DNA of 42,406 nucleotides from SZAS-79 sp038329645 (GCA_038329645.1 JBBQNG010000004.1:1-42406); one strand, 5' to 3'; numbered from the stretch's first letter, positions 24,174-33,188 are shown. The notes: generated from the sequence alone by a model not told the origin. Made by a program: numbers and translations.

Positions 24174-25184
24174 TTACCCGGCCGCGCGCAGGCCGAAAGC
24201 CTTCGCAAGCAGTTCGTAAGAGCGGTGCCTTGGCGCAGTGTCAAAGGTCCAGGTGACCACCACGAGCTCGTCCAACTCGAGGCGTTCGGCAAGTTCCTTC
24301 ATCCGCGCTGCGACCTGCTCCCCGGTGCCCACAAGGGCCTTGCGGCGAAGCGACTCGATCGTTGCGCGGTCCGCATCCGTGTAAGGGGCGGCCAGCGCCT
24401 CCTCGGGCGAGATCAGGGGGGTGCGCAATCCGCGCATGAATCCGGTGCGCCAATGTTCCCGCGTCATGAGAAGGCGCCGCGCCTCGGCCTCGGTATCGGC
24501 TGCGAGCGCCCAGACGCAGATCGTGGCCTGCGGTTTCGGATGATCCACGCTGGGGCGATAGTTCTTGCGGTAGAGCTCCAATGCCTGCTCCACGCCCTGC
24601 CCATCGGTGAAGAAATAGGCGAACGCGTAAGGCAGGCCGAAATGCGCCGCGAGCTGCGCGCCGTAGTCCGAACTGCCGAGGATCCAGACCTCCGGACGGG
24701 TGGGGCCCGTGGGATGCGCCATGATTGCGCGGAACGGATGGCCTTCCTGCAGCGGCACACCCGCAAGCCACGCCTGCAGGTCGATCACTTGCTGGGGAAA
24801 TTCGTCGGCCGCATTCGCGTAGGGGTTCAGCGCCATCGCGGTCAGGCGATCCGACCCCGGGGCGCGACCCACACCCAGGTCGACGCGGCCGGGTGCAATG
24901 CCTTCGAGCACGCGGAACTGCTCGGCGACCTTGAGCGCCGAATAGTGCGGCAGCATCACGCCGGCGCTGCCGATCCGGATGCGCTGGGTGGTCGCGCCTA
25001 TTGCGGCGAGCAGCACTTCGGGGGCCGTGCCGACGATGCTGTCGCTATTGTGGTGCTCGGACACCCAATATCGGTTGTAGCCGAGCCGGTCGCAATGCTG
25101 TGCGAGCTCAATGCTTTCGCGGATTGCGGCGCTTTGGGGCCGGCCCCTGGAAGAGGTCGACTGGTCGAGGACGGAGAGTTTCAT
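24174..25184 (-). CDS. LLM-class flavin-dependent oxidoreductase (luciferase-like)
   Basis: A 336-residue TIM-barrel monooxygenase-like protein. It begins MKLSVLDQSTSSRGRPQSAA and contains the family segments NRYWVSEHHNSDSIVGTAPE, TQRIRIGSAGVMLPHYSALK, VAEQFRVLEGIAPGRVDLG and VGRAPGSDRLTAMALN. This arrangement is that of the LLM subgroup that includes E. coli YhbW, which probably uses FMN. The substrate is unknown. The start is set at the ATG of MKLSVLDQ, the normal family N-terminus; the open frame extends 13 codons further but lacks similarity. A TACACT box sits just 6 nt upstream, so the mRNA may be nearly leaderless. It is divergent from the molybdopterin oxidoreductase. Confidence 0.85.
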   Translation of the reverse strand: MKLSVLDQSTSSRGRPQSAAIRESIELAQHCDRLGYNRYWVSEHHNSDSIVGTAPEVLLAAIGATTQRIRIGSAGVMLPHYSALKVAEQFRVLEGIAPGRVDLGVGRAPGSDRLTAMALNPYANAADEFPQQVIDLQAWLAGVPLQEGHPFRAIMAHPTGPTRPEVWILGSSDYGAQLAAHFGLPYAFAYFFTDGQGVEQALELYRKNYRPSVDHPKPQATICVWALAADTEAEARRLLMTREHWRTGFMRGLRTPLISPEEALAAPYTDADRATIESLRRKALVGTGEQVAARMKELAERLELDELVVVTWTFDTAPRHRSYELLAKAFGLRAAG

Positions 25185-25243
25185 GGCCCAAGTGTAAACT
25201 GCAAGCAGCCCGCAGGCGCCCACATCACTCGAAGGGGAATCCC

Positions 25244-27271
25244 ATGCCCGTCCAGAAAGCCAGCGTCTGTCCGCTCGATTGCCCGGATACCTGCAGCCTC
25301 TCGGTCACGGTGGAAGCCGGCAAGGTGATCGCGGTGCGCGGGTCGCACGCCAATCCGCTCACGCATGGCGCGGTGTGCGCCAAAGTCGCCAACTACTATC
25401 CGGATTTCGTGCATGGCGCGAACCGGCTGCACCATCCGCTCAAACGCGTGGGCGCAAAAGGCGAAGGGCGCTTCGAGCGCGTTTCCTGGAACGAGGCGCT
25501 GGACACGATCCATTCACGGGTCGGCTCGGTCATCGAGCGATTTGGCCCGCAGGCGGTGCTGCCGCTCAACTACGCCGGCCCGCACGGAATGCTCGCGGGG
25601 GACTCGATGTCGCTGCGCTTTTTCCACAAGCTCGGCGCCTCGCTGCTAAGCCGGCGCCCGCTGTGCGGGGGCGTGCGCGGCGAGGCCTATGCGGGCACAT
25701 TCGGCGCGACTCCCGGCACGCCGCTGCAGCAGGCGAGCCTGGCAAAGCTCATCATCGTCTGGGGCAACAATGCCACTGCCTGCAACCTGCACCTGATGCG
25801 TCACATCAATGCAGCCAAGCACAACGGCGCCAGGCTCGTGGTCATCGACCCGAAGCGGGTCAAGGTTGCCGAGCAGGCGCACCTGCACCTGGCAATCCGG
25901 CCGGGCACGGACGTGGTCCTCGCGTGGGCGCTCGCGGTCGAGCTGGAAAACACGGGCGGCCTCGACCAGACGTTCATCGGGCGGAACGTGTTCGGGTTTG
26001 ACGCTTTCATGCAGCGCGCGCGCGAATACCCGCCGGAGGTCGCGGCGAAGATCTGCGGTATTCCGCTCGAGGACATCCGCACGCTGGCGCGCTGGTACAA
26101 GGAGGCCTCGCCCGCCCTGATTGCGTGGGGCAACGGCCTGGAGCGCAACCAGAACGGCGGCTCGGGGATGCGCGCGATTGCCGCGCTCCCGGCGCTCGCC
26201 GCAAAGTTCGGCGTGCCGGGCGGCGGCCTCATCGGCGGCGCGGGCAACGCCTTTCCCAAGACGCTCGACCGGCTCGCGCGGCCCGACTTCGTCCCGCCGG
26301 GCACGCGCACGATCAACATCATCGACGTGGCCCGCTCGGTCCTCGACGACAGGCTCGAACCGCCACTGAAGGCGCTGTTCATTTACAACCACAACCCAGT
26401 GATCGTGCACCCGGACCAGAATCGCATGAAGCGAGCCCTTCAGCGAGAGGACGTGTTTATCGCCGGCATCGAGGTGGCGATGACCGACAGCATGGCCTAC
26501 GCCGACGTGATCCTGCCTGCCTGCACGCACTTCGAGCATGCCGACGTCTACGCGGCCTACGGCCAGCAATACCTGCAGCGCGCGGAGGCGGTGATCCCGG
26601 CGGTGGGCGAAAGCCTGCCCAACACCGAGATCTTCCGACGGCTGGCGGCGCGCTTCGGGTTCGACGATGCGACCTTCAAGGCAAGCGACGTGGAGCTCAT
26701 GGATGCGGCGCTGGATGCGGCGGATCCGCGCATGAAGGGCTTTCGGCCGAGCGAGCTTCCGACCGACCGCGCGTTAAGCATGGAGTACGACGGCGCGGAG
26801 CCGGTGCTGTTCGGCAATGTCCTGCCACGCACGCCGAGCGGCAAGATCGAGCTGGAATCCGCCGTGCTCGGCGCGCGCTATGGTGCGCCGCTGCCCACGT
26901 TCCGGCCGGTGGCGTCCAGCTTTCCACTGGCGCTGATCACGCCTGCATCGGACAAGCGTACGACTTCGACTTTCGGCGGTCTTGCGGCGAACGACGCGAC
27001 ACCCGTGCTCGAGATGCACCCGGACGACGCCAGGGCGCGTGGCCTGAGCGACGGCGCATGGGTCAAGGTATGGAACGAACTGGGCGAGGTGCACCTGCCC
27101 CTGGGCATCACCGATGCGATCCGTCCGGGCGTGGTGTGCTCCGAAAAGGGGGCGTGGTTCAGGACCAGCCGCAACGGCCAGACCGTGTCGGCCCTCGCCC
27201 CCACGCACAAGGCCGACCTTTCGGAGGGCGCCTGCTACAACGATGCGCGTGTGGAGGTGGCGGCGCTTTGA
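25244..27271 (+). CDS. Molybdopterin-dependent oxidoreductase with N-terminal [4Fe-4S] domain
   Basis: A 675-residue enzyme of the DMSO reductase family. The N-terminal Mo4Fe4S domain has Cys9, Cys13, Cys17 and Cys45 (CPLDCPDTC then HGAVCAK), the spacing of an iron-sulfur cluster. The catalytic core follows: SWNEALDTIHSRVGSV, WGNNATACNLHLMRHI, LVVIDPKRVKVAEQAHLHLA and the late NHNPVIVHPDQNRMKRAL. The C-terminal molydop-binding domain contains LITPASDKRTTSTFGG and LEMHPDDARARGLSDGAWV. It has no Tat signal and so is probably cytoplasmic. No accessory FeS or membrane subunit is encoded beside it, so the electron partner is unknown. AAGGGGAA before the ATG supports this start. Confidence 0.88.
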   Translation: MPVQKASVCPLDCPDTCSLSVTVEAGKVIAVRGSHANPLTHGAVCAKVANYYPDFVHGANRLHHPLKRVGAKGEGRFERVSWNEALDTIHSRVGSVIERFGPQAVLPLNYAGPHGMLAGDSMSLRFFHKLGASLLSRRPLCGGVRGEAYAGTFGATPGTPLQQASLAKLIIVWGNNATACNLHLMRHINAAKHNGARLVVIDPKRVKVAEQAHLHLAIRPGTDVVLAWALAVELENTGGLDQTFIGRNVFGFDAFMQRAREYPPEVAAKICGIPLEDIRTLARWYKEASPALIAWGNGLERNQNGGSGMRAIAALPALAAKFGVPGGGLIGGAGNAFPKTLDRLARPDFVPPGTRTINIIDVARSVLDDRLEPPLKALFIYNHNPVIVHPDQNRMKRALQREDVFIAGIEVAMTDSMAYADVILPACTHFEHADVYAAYGQQYLQRAEAVIPAVGESLPNTEIFRRLAARFGFDDATFKASDVELMDAALDAADPRMKGFRPSELPTDRALSMEYDGAEPVLFGNVLPRTPSGKIELESAVLGARYGAPLPTFRPVASSFPLALITPASDKRTTSTFGGLAANDATPVLEMHPDDARARGLSDGAWVKVWNELGEVHLPLGITDAIRPGVVCSEKGAWFRTSRNGQTVSALAPTHKADLSEGACYNDARVEVAAL

Positions 27272-27272
27272 A

Positions 27273-28691
27273 TCATGTGTGCGCGGCGATGTAGGCCTTG
27301 ACCTTGGCGGCGTCGGCGTCCATGACCTCGAAGCGCTGCGCCAGCGACTCAATATTTTCATAGCCCGCCGGGCGGCCGGGCTCGCGACCGAGCGCCTCGT
27401 GGATCGTCTCGGAGAACTTGGCCGGCTGCGCGGTCTCCAGGCAGATGAGCGGGACGCCCTCTTCGCGAAACTGCAGGCCCACCTTGATTCCGTCCGCGGT
27501 ATGCGGATCGACAATCACGCCGTAGTCCTCGTGCAGGCCGCGGATGGTCGCGATGCGGTCGGCGTGAGTGCTCGAGCCCGAGCTGAACCCGGTCGCCGCA
27601 ATCATGTCGCGAAACTTTTCGCCGGACAGGTCGAACGAGCCGGCCGAATCGAGCTGCGCCCAGAGCGCCTTGAGCCGCGCGGGATCGCGGCGCAGGAGAT
27701 CGGCGACATACCTCTCGAAGTTCGACGCCTTGGAAATGTCCATCGACGGGCTGGAAGTGGCGTGCACTTCCGAGCTGGCGCGCACCCGATATTTACCGGT
27801 GCGCATGAACTCGTCGAGCACGTTGTTCTCGTTGGTGGCGAGGATGAGCCGCTTGATCGGCAGGCCCATGCTGCGCGCGATGTGGCCCGCGTAGATGTTG
27901 CCGAAGTTCCCCGAGGGCACGGCGAAAGTCACTACTTCGTCGTTCGACCTGGTCGAGGCAAAGTAGCCTTTGAAATAATAAACCACCTGCGCGGCCACCC
28001 GCGCCCAGTTGATCGAGTTCACGGTTCCAATGGCGTGCTTCGCCTTGAACGCAGCATCGCCCGACACCGCCTTGACCATGTCCTGGCAGTCGTCGAACAC
28101 GCCCCTGACCGCCAGGTTGAAGATGTTCGGGTCCTGGAGCGAGAACATCTGCGCGGTCTGGAACGGGCTCATCCGCCCGTGTGGCGAGAGCATGAAGACG
28201 CGGATGCCCTTCTTGCCACGCATCGCGTATTCGGCCGCCGAGCCCGTGTCGCCCGACGTGGCGCCGAGGATATTGAGGTCCCTGCCCTCTTTGGCCAGCA
28301 CGTACTCGAACAGGTTGCCCAGCAGCTGCATCGCGAGGTCCTTGAACGCGAGCGTGGGACCGTTGGACAGGCCGAGGATGTGCAGGCCGGGCTCGAGCGT
28401 GCGCAAGGGTGTGATGTCGTCGCTGTGGAAGGCGTCCTTCGTATAGGTCCGGCCGATCATCGCACCCAGGTCCGTCGACGGGATGTCGCCGGTAAACTTC
28501 GACAGGATCGCGTAGGCGAGCTGGGCGTAGGTCATGCCGCGCATGGCCTTCAGCTCCGGCAGCAGGATCACCGGGTAGGCCTCGGGCACATACAGGCCGC
28601 CGTCGGGCGCGAGGCCTTCGAGCAGGATGCCGGTGAAGCCTTTCGGCGAACCGCCGCCTCGCGTGCTCACATAGTTCATCGCGCCGGGCAC
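27273..28691 (-). CDS. thrC: Threonine synthase
   Basis: A 472-residue PLP enzyme that converts O-phospho-homoserine to threonine. The beginning, MNYVSTRGGGSPKGF followed by ILLEGLAPDGGLYVP, is typical of the long (fungal/proteobacterial) threonine synthase class. The PLP lysine is Lys117 in SNGPTLAFKDLAMQ, and FVPSGNFGN-like AVPSGNFGNIYAGHIA contains the PLP-phosphate loop. It is the last gene of the alaC-hom-thrC operon; its GTG shares one base with the hom stop codon. GGAGGAG lies 8 nt before this GTG, which supports it; starting at the next ATG (28679) would remove only four residues and match the common family N-terminus. It converges with the molybdopterin gene with one base between stops. 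Confidence 0.93.
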   Translation of the reverse strand: MPGAMNYVSTRGGGSPKGFTGILLEGLAPDGGLYVPEAYPVILLPELKAMRGMTYAQLAYAILSKFTGDIPSTDLGAMIGRTYTKDAFHSDDITPLRTLEPGLHILGLSNGPTLAFKDLAMQLLGNLFEYVLAKEGRDLNILGATSGDTGSAAEYAMRGKKGIRVFMLSPHGRMSPFQTAQMFSLQDPNIFNLAVRGVFDDCQDMVKAVSGDAAFKAKHAIGTVNSINWARVAAQVVYYFKGYFASTRSNDEVVTFAVPSGNFGNIYAGHIARSMGLPIKRLILATNENNVLDEFMRTGKYRVRASSEVHATSSPSMDISKASNFERYVADLLRRDPARLKALWAQLDSAGSFDLSGEKFRDMIAATGFSSGSSTHADRIATIRGLHEDYGVIVDPHTADGIKVGLQFREEGVPLICLETAQPAKFSETIHEALGREPGRPAGYENIESLAQRFEVMDADAAKVKAYIAAHT

Positions 28692-30040
28692 TAGAGCAGC
28701 TCCTCCAGCCGGATCCGGGTGACCTTGCCGACGACCGTTTTCAGCTTTTCCATCTTGCGGATCGCGGTATCGACGTTCTTCTCGATCGCGCGGTGGGTAA
28801 GCAGCACGATGTCCACCCGGCTCTCGCCCTCGGCCGGCTCCTTTTGTACCATCGCGTCGATCGAGATCGAGGCGTCGGCGAGAATACGCGTGAGGTCAGC
28901 CAGCACGCCAGGCTTGTCCACCACGCGCATGCGCAGGTAGTAGGAAGTCTCGACCTCGCCCATCGGCAGCACGGGGATGTCCGACATTTGGTCGGGCTGG
29001 AAGGCAAGGTGGGGCACGCGGTGCCCGGGGTCCGCGGTGATGAGGCGCGTGACGTCCACGAGGTCGGCCACAACGGCGCTTGCGGTGGGCATGCTGCCTG
29101 CCCCGGCGCCGTAGTAGAGCGTCGGCCCGACGGCGTCGCCTTTGACGAGGATCCCGTTCATCACGCCTTCGACGTTGGCAATCAGGCGGCGCGTCGGCAC
29201 CAGCGTGGGGTGCACGCGCAGCTCGATCCCGGCTTTGACGCGCTTAGTGATGCCGAGCAGCTTGATGCGGTAGCCAAGTTCTTCCGCATAGCGAATGTCC
29301 TCTTGCGTGAGCTTCGAGATTCCCTCGGTGTAGGCCTTGGCGAACTGCATCGGGATGCCGAACGCGATGGCCGACATGATGGTCAGCTTGTGCGCGGCAT
29401 CGACGCCTTCGATGTCGAAGGTCGGGTCGGCCTCGGCGTAGCCCCGCTTCTGGGCTTCGGCAAGCACCGTCGCGAAAGGCAGGCCCTTGTCGCGCATCTC
29501 CGACAGGATGAAGTTGGAGGTGCCGTTGATGATCCCGGCGATCCATTCGATGCGGTTGGCCGCCAGGCCTTCGCGCAGCGCCTTGATGATGGGGATGCCG
29601 CCCGCGACGGCCGCCTCGAAAGCAACCATCACGCCGTGCTTCTGCGCGGCCGAGAAGATCTGGTTGCCGTGCGTGGCCAGGAGCGCCTTGTTGGCCGTCA
29701 CCACGTGCTTGCCGTTCCTCACTGCCTCCAGGACGAGGTCCTTCGCAATGGTGTAGCCGCCGATCAGCTCGATGACGATGTCCACCTCGGGCGAGCGCAC
29801 CACCGCGAACGCGTCGCTCGTGACCTTTGCCTTGCCCCTTACGATCGAGCGGGCGTGGTCGACGGCCTTGTCCGCGACGACCGTGATCTCGATGGCGCGT
29901 CCGGCGCGGCGCTGGATCTCGTCCGCATTCCTGCGCAGCACCTCCCACACGCCGCCGCCGACTGTGCCAATGCCGAGGAGGCCTACGCGGATCGGCTTGA
30001 GCACGGGCTTAGTACCCGGTCCTGCTGCGGCGCGCTTCAT
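28691..30040 (-). CDS. hom: Homoserine dehydrogenase
   Basis: A 449-residue NAD(P)-dependent enzyme that reduces aspartate semialdehyde to homoserine. The Rossmann motif is RVGLLGIGTVGGGVWEVL. The catalytic domain has AVAGGIPIIKALREGL, ANRIEWIAGIINGTSNFIL, then AEADPTFDIEGVDAAHKL. An ACT domain closes the chain at about residues 350-430 (RMRVVDKPGVLADLTRI), consistent with threonine feedback inhibition. The start is the ATG of MKRAAAGPG overlapping the alaC stop (ATGA at 30037-30040). The frame continues open upstream inside alaC but without family similarity. It lies between alaC and thrC in one operon and supplies the branch point for threonine and methionine. Confidence 0.94.
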   Translation of the reverse strand: MKRAAAGPGTKPVLKPIRVGLLGIGTVGGGVWEVLRRNADEIQRRAGRAIEITVVADKAVDHARSIVRGKAKVTSDAFAVVRSPEVDIVIELIGGYTIAKDLVLEAVRNGKHVVTANKALLATHGNQIFSAAQKHGVMVAFEAAVAGGIPIIKALREGLAANRIEWIAGIINGTSNFILSEMRDKGLPFATVLAEAQKRGYAEADPTFDIEGVDAAHKLTIMSAIAFGIPMQFAKAYTEGISKLTQEDIRYAEELGYRIKLLGITKRVKAGIELRVHPTLVPTRRLIANVEGVMNGILVKGDAVGPTLYYGAGAGSMPTASAVVADLVDVTRLITADPGHRVPHLAFQPDQMSDIPVLPMGEVETSYYLRMRVVDKPGVLADLTRILADASISIDAMVQKEPAEGESRVDIVLLTHRAIEKNVDTAIRKMEKLKTVVGKVTRIRLEELL

Positions 30041-31224
30041 TTGAGCAACCCATCCTTTTTGAACATTTCGCGCACGCCTCGCACGGCCTGGCGCAGGCGG
30101 TGCTCGTTTTCGATCAGCGCAATGCGCACGTGGTCGTCGCCGTAGTCGCCGAATCCTATGCCCGGGGACACCGCGATCTTCGCGTCCAGCAGGAGCTTCT
30201 TCGCGAACTCGAGCGAGCCCAGCTTCGCATACGCTTCCGGGATCTTCGCCCAAACATACATCGACGCCTTGGGATTCTCGACCATCCAGCCGATGTCGTG
30301 CAGGCCCTTGACCATCACGTCGCGGCGCTTCTGGTATTTGAGGCGGATCTCCTCGACGCAGTCCTGCGGCCCGTCCAAGGCCACGATCGAGGCGATCTGG
30401 ATCGGCGCGAACGTGCCGTAGTCGTGGTAGCTCTTCATCCGGCCAAGTGCGTGCACCATGTCCTTGTTGCCGACCATGAAGCCGATGCGCCAGCCGGCCA
30501 TGTTGTAGCTCTTCGACATGGTGAAGAATTCGACTGCCACGTCGCGCGCGCCCGGCACCTGCATGATGGAGGGCGCCTTGTAGTCGTCAAACGTGATGTC
30601 GGCGTAAGCAAGGTCGTGAACCACCAGGATGTCGTGGCGCTTGGCCAGCGCCACGATGCGCTCGAAGAACTCCAGGTCGACACACATCGCGGTGGGATTC
30701 GACGGAAACCCGAGCACCAGCATCTTGGGCTTGGGGATCAGCTCGCGGATCGCGCGCTCGGCCTCCTCGAAGAAATCGACGCCCGGCGTCATGCGCACGG
30801 AGCGGATGTCGGCGCCCGCGATGATCGCGCCGTAGATGTGGATCGGGTAGGAGGGGTTCGGCACCAGCACGGTGTCGCCGCGCTCGAGCGTCGCGAGCAT
30901 CAGGTGCGCGAGACCTTCCTTCGAGCCGATTGTGACGATCGCTTCGCTGTCCGGGTCCAGCTCGACGCCGTAGCGGCGCTGGTACCAGTCGCAGATCGCT
31001 TTTCGAAGGCGCGGTATGCCTTTGGATACCGAGTAGCCGTGCGTGTCCTGGCGCTGTGCCGCCTCCACCAGTTTGTCGACGATGTGCTGCGGCGTGGGCC
31101 CGTCCGGGTTGCCCATCGACAGGTCGATGATGTCCTCGCCGCGCCGCCGCGCCGCCATCTTCAGCTCGGCGGTGATATTGAACACGTAAGGCGGCAGGCG
31201 TTTGATTCGGCTAAACTCGCGCAT
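30037..31224 (-). CDS. alaC: Alanine/valine-type aminotransferase AlaC
   Basis: A 395-residue fold-type I PLP aminotransferase. Diagnostic features: DIIDLSMGNPDGPTPQHIVD near the start, the NPSYPIHIYGA segment, the PLP Asp/Tyr pair in LVVHDLAYADITFDD, and Lys238 in FTMSKSYNMAGWRIGF, which forms the Schiff base. It is very similar in layout to AlaC/YfdZ, which makes alanine from pyruvate and glutamate; in betaproteobacteria the gene usually precedes hom, as here. The start is the ATG of MREFSRIKRLPPYVF, the usual family N-terminus. It overlaps hom by 4 bp. It is divergent from the Mth938-domain gene, with a 45-bp AT-richer gap holding an A-tract. Confidence 0.92.
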   Translation of the reverse strand: MREFSRIKRLPPYVFNITAELKMAARRRGEDIIDLSMGNPDGPTPQHIVDKLVEAAQRQDTHGYSVSKGIPRLRKAICDWYQRRYGVELDPDSEAIVTIGSKEGLAHLMLATLERGDTVLVPNPSYPIHIYGAIIAGADIRSVRMTPGVDFFEEAERAIRELIPKPKMLVLGFPSNPTAMCVDLEFFERIVALAKRHDILVVHDLAYADITFDDYKAPSIMQVPGARDVAVEFFTMSKSYNMAGWRIGFMVGNKDMVHALGRMKSYHDYGTFAPIQIASIVALDGPQDCVEEIRLKYQKRRDVMVKGLHDIGWMVENPKASMYVWAKIPEAYAKLGSLEFAKKLLLDAKIAVSPGIGFGDYGDDHVRIALIENEHRLRQAVRGVREMFKKDGLLK

Positions 31225-31269
31225 GGCTTTCCTGAGACTTAAATCGCTGAAAAAAAGATAGAATTCTAC

Positions 31270-31638
31270 GTGAAACTGCACGCCTCCGGCCTCACCAGCC
31301 TGAATACATTCACCGGCTACGGCACGGGATTCGTCATGGTCAACGACCAGCGCTACGCGACCAGCCTGATCGTGATGCCCGAGAAGCTCCTGCCGTGGGA
31401 AGTACAGGATTTCGCTTCGCTCAAGCCCGCGGATTTTTCCGCCATCGTCGCAATGCAGCCGGAGGTGGTCCTGCTCGGCACGGGGGAAAAACTGCGATTC
31501 CCGCATCCCGCCCTTACGCGTGCGCTGTCCGAGGCGCGCATAGGCGTCGAAGTCATGGACATCCAGGCGGCGTGCCGCACCTACAACATCCTCATGGCCG
31601 AAGAGCGCAAGGTCGCCGCGGCGCTGCTTTTCTCATGA
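31270..31638 (+). CDS. Mth938-like domain protein (DUF498)
   Basis: A 122-residue protein of the Mth938/DUF498 fold (NDUFAF3-like). Family features are NTFTGYGTGFVMVNDQRY, then SLIVMPEKLLPWEV, PEVVLLGTGEKLRFPHPA and MDIQAACRTYNILMAEERKV. The function in bacteria is not established; the human relative assists complex I assembly. It starts at a GTG with no Shine-Dalgarno. A TAGAAT box (5/6 to -10) lies at 31259-31264, five bases before the GTG, so the mRNA would be leaderless. Its stop overlaps the ATG of the downstream gene. The gene is nearly always beside alaC/hom in betaproteobacteria as far as I know. Confidence 0.85.
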   Translation: MKLHASGLTSLNTFTGYGTGFVMVNDQRYATSLIVMPEKLLPWEVQDFASLKPADFSAIVAMQPEVVLLGTGEKLRFPHPALTRALSEARIGVEVMDIQAACRTYNILMAEERKVAAALLFS

Positions 31639-32378
31639 CCGATTCCCTCGGCTGGCGCAAGAAGTTCGCCGTCCTGATCCCTTCGACCAATACCAGCGTA
31701 CAGCCGGAATTCGACGGCATGCGGCCCGAGGGCGTGACCAACCATGTCAGCCGCATCCGCATTCCCAACGATCCGCTCCGCAACGACGAGGATTTCAGGA
31801 AGCTCGTCGAGAACATCGCCGCCGCGCAGCTCGAGGCGGTCGACAGCGCCATGAGCTGCGAGCCCGACCACATCGTGCTCGGCATTTCGGTGGAGACGTT
31901 TTGGGGTGGGCTCGCGGCCAGCAACAAGCTCAACGCCGAGCTCCAGGCACACACGAAGCTGGGAGTGACCGGCGGCGCCGACGCCTGCGCCGCGGCATTC
32001 GCGCAGCTTGGCATCAAGCGAATCGCGGTGCTCACGCCCTACTTCCCGGTTGGCGACAAGAACGTGCAGCAGTTCTTCGAAGAATCGGGCTATGCGGTGG
32101 TCCGCATCAAGGGGCTTAAGTGCGCTTCGCCGGTGCTGATTGCGCATGCGCAGCCGGCCGAGTTAAGGGCCGCGGTGGAAGAGCTTGATGGGGATGACGT
32201 GGACGCAGTGATCCAGGTGGGCACCAACCTTGCGTTCGGCGCGCTGGCGGCAAAAATGGAGGCGGAACGGAAAAAGCCGATCCTCGCGATCAATACGGCG
32301 ATCTACTGGCGGGCGCTGAGGAAGAACGGAATTGCGGACAAGGTGAAGGGATGGGGGAGATTGCTGGAGAAATACTGA
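31635..32378 (+). CDS. Maleate cis-trans isomerase/arylmalonate decarboxylase-like protein (Asp/Glu racemase superfamily)
   Basis: A 247-residue protein of the Asp/Glu racemase superfamily, by its order FAVLIPSTNTSVQPEFDGM, VTNHVSRIRIPND, DHIVLGISVETFWGGLAASN, GVTGGADACAAAFAQLGI and RIAVLTPYFPVGDKNVQQFF. In maleate isomerases and racemases a catalytic Cys lies in each half. Here the first position reads GISVE and the second VIQVGTNLAF; neither has Cys, though Cys75 lies a few residues before the first site. Catalysis of the ordinary kind is therefore doubtful. The ATG overlaps the stop of the Mth938 gene by 4 bp. The carboxymuconolactone-decarboxylase gene follows 95 nt later. Confidence 0.8.
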   Translation: MTDSLGWRKKFAVLIPSTNTSVQPEFDGMRPEGVTNHVSRIRIPNDPLRNDEDFRKLVENIAAAQLEAVDSAMSCEPDHIVLGISVETFWGGLAASNKLNAELQAHTKLGVTGGADACAAAFAQLGIKRIAVLTPYFPVGDKNVQQFFEESGYAVVRIKGLKCASPVLIAHAQPAELRAAVEELDGDDVDAVIQVGTNLAFGALAAKMEAERKKPILAINTAIYWRALRKNGIADKVKGWGRLLEKY

Positions 32379-32473
32379 AGTTTTTCGTCGAGCGTACTAT
32401 CACGCCCGAGCGATTCTCGAGGTCATCAAAAACTGCACCGACGTGCGCATAGCGACAATCAAAAGGAATTCCC

Positions 32474-33031
32474 ATGACCCGCAGATTCAAGGAACTCGGC
32501 AAAGTCGAAATGACCGATGCCCAGCGCAAAGCATACGAAGCCATCATCTCGGGCCCCCGCGGCGGCGCGCGCGGCCCCTTCAATGCGCTGCTGCGCAGCC
32601 CCGACCTCGCCGACCGCGTGCAGCGCGTGGGCGAATACGTGCGCTTCAACAGTTCGCTGCCCGCGCGCCTCAACGAGCTGGCGATCATCATCGTCGCGCG
32701 CTATTGGACCGCGCAGTACGAGTGGTATGCGCATCGCAGGCTCGCCGTCGAGGCGGGGCTGGACCCGAAGATTGCGGACGCCATTGCGCAGGGCAAGCGC
32801 CCGGCGGACATGAAGGACGACGAGACGGCGGTCTACGATTTCTGCACCGAGCTGCACGAAGCCAAGGTCGTCAGCGACACCACGTACGCCAAGGCGCTGG
32901 AGAAATTTGGCGAGCGCGGCGTCATCGACCTGGTCGGCGCCTCCGGCTATTACACGATGGTGTCGATGGTCCTCAACGTCGACCGGCACCCGCTGCCCGA
33001 GGGCGTCGAACCCCTCCCAGCCCTGAAATAG
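32474..33031 (+). CDS. Carboxymuconolactone decarboxylase (CMD/AhpD) family protein
   Basis: A 185-residue helical protein of the CMD family. RFKELGKVEMTDAQRKAYEA and GPFNALLRSPDLADRVQRVG are followed by the core LPARLNELAIIIVARYWTAQ with YEWYAHRRLAVEAGLDP. The AhpD-type CxxC redox pair is absent, replaced by an EWYAH segment containing the conserved His. The protein is therefore unlikely to be a peroxidase partner and may decarboxylate or bind a small organic acid; many such paralogues have no known function. AAAAGGAATT lies before the ATG. The 95 bp upstream has no clear promoter. It may be co-transcribed with the maleate-isomerase-like gene. Confidence 0.82.
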   Translation: MTRRFKELGKVEMTDAQRKAYEAIISGPRGGARGPFNALLRSPDLADRVQRVGEYVRFNSSLPARLNELAIIIVARYWTAQYEWYAHRRLAVEAGLDPKIADAIAQGKRPADMKDDETAVYDFCTELHEAKVVSDTTYAKALEKFGERGVIDLVGASGYYTMVSMVLNVDRHPLPEGVEPLPALK

Positions 33032-33111
33032 CCGGCTTCAGCGGGCACGGGCCGGAAATCCTTTTTGTTTCAGTGTTCTGCACCGGAAAAAAATATTTTT
33101 CGGCCGAAAGC

Positions 33112-33140
33112 TTGCAGTTGCAAAACAAATTGTGTTCAAT
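33112..33140 (+). promoter_or_regulatory. Predicted promoter upstream of the bcp gene
   Basis: TTGCAG at 33112-33117, a 17-nt spacer and TTCAAT at 33135-33140 lie in a 157-bp gap that is AT-richer than its surroundings. Just upstream an A/T hairpin, CCGGAAAAA/ATTTTTCGG (around 33082-33102), could be a protein site. The gap has no open frame worth calling. Confidence 0.4.
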
Positions 33141-33188
33141 GAAGCTGTTGCAACGCATTGCTAAGAAGGTTTTTCAACAAAACCAGGC

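Noticed and set aside
32379..32473. Remnant of a coding region before the CMD-family gene
   Set aside because: A short open stretch is visible in one frame but has no start, no family similarity and stop codons in the others.
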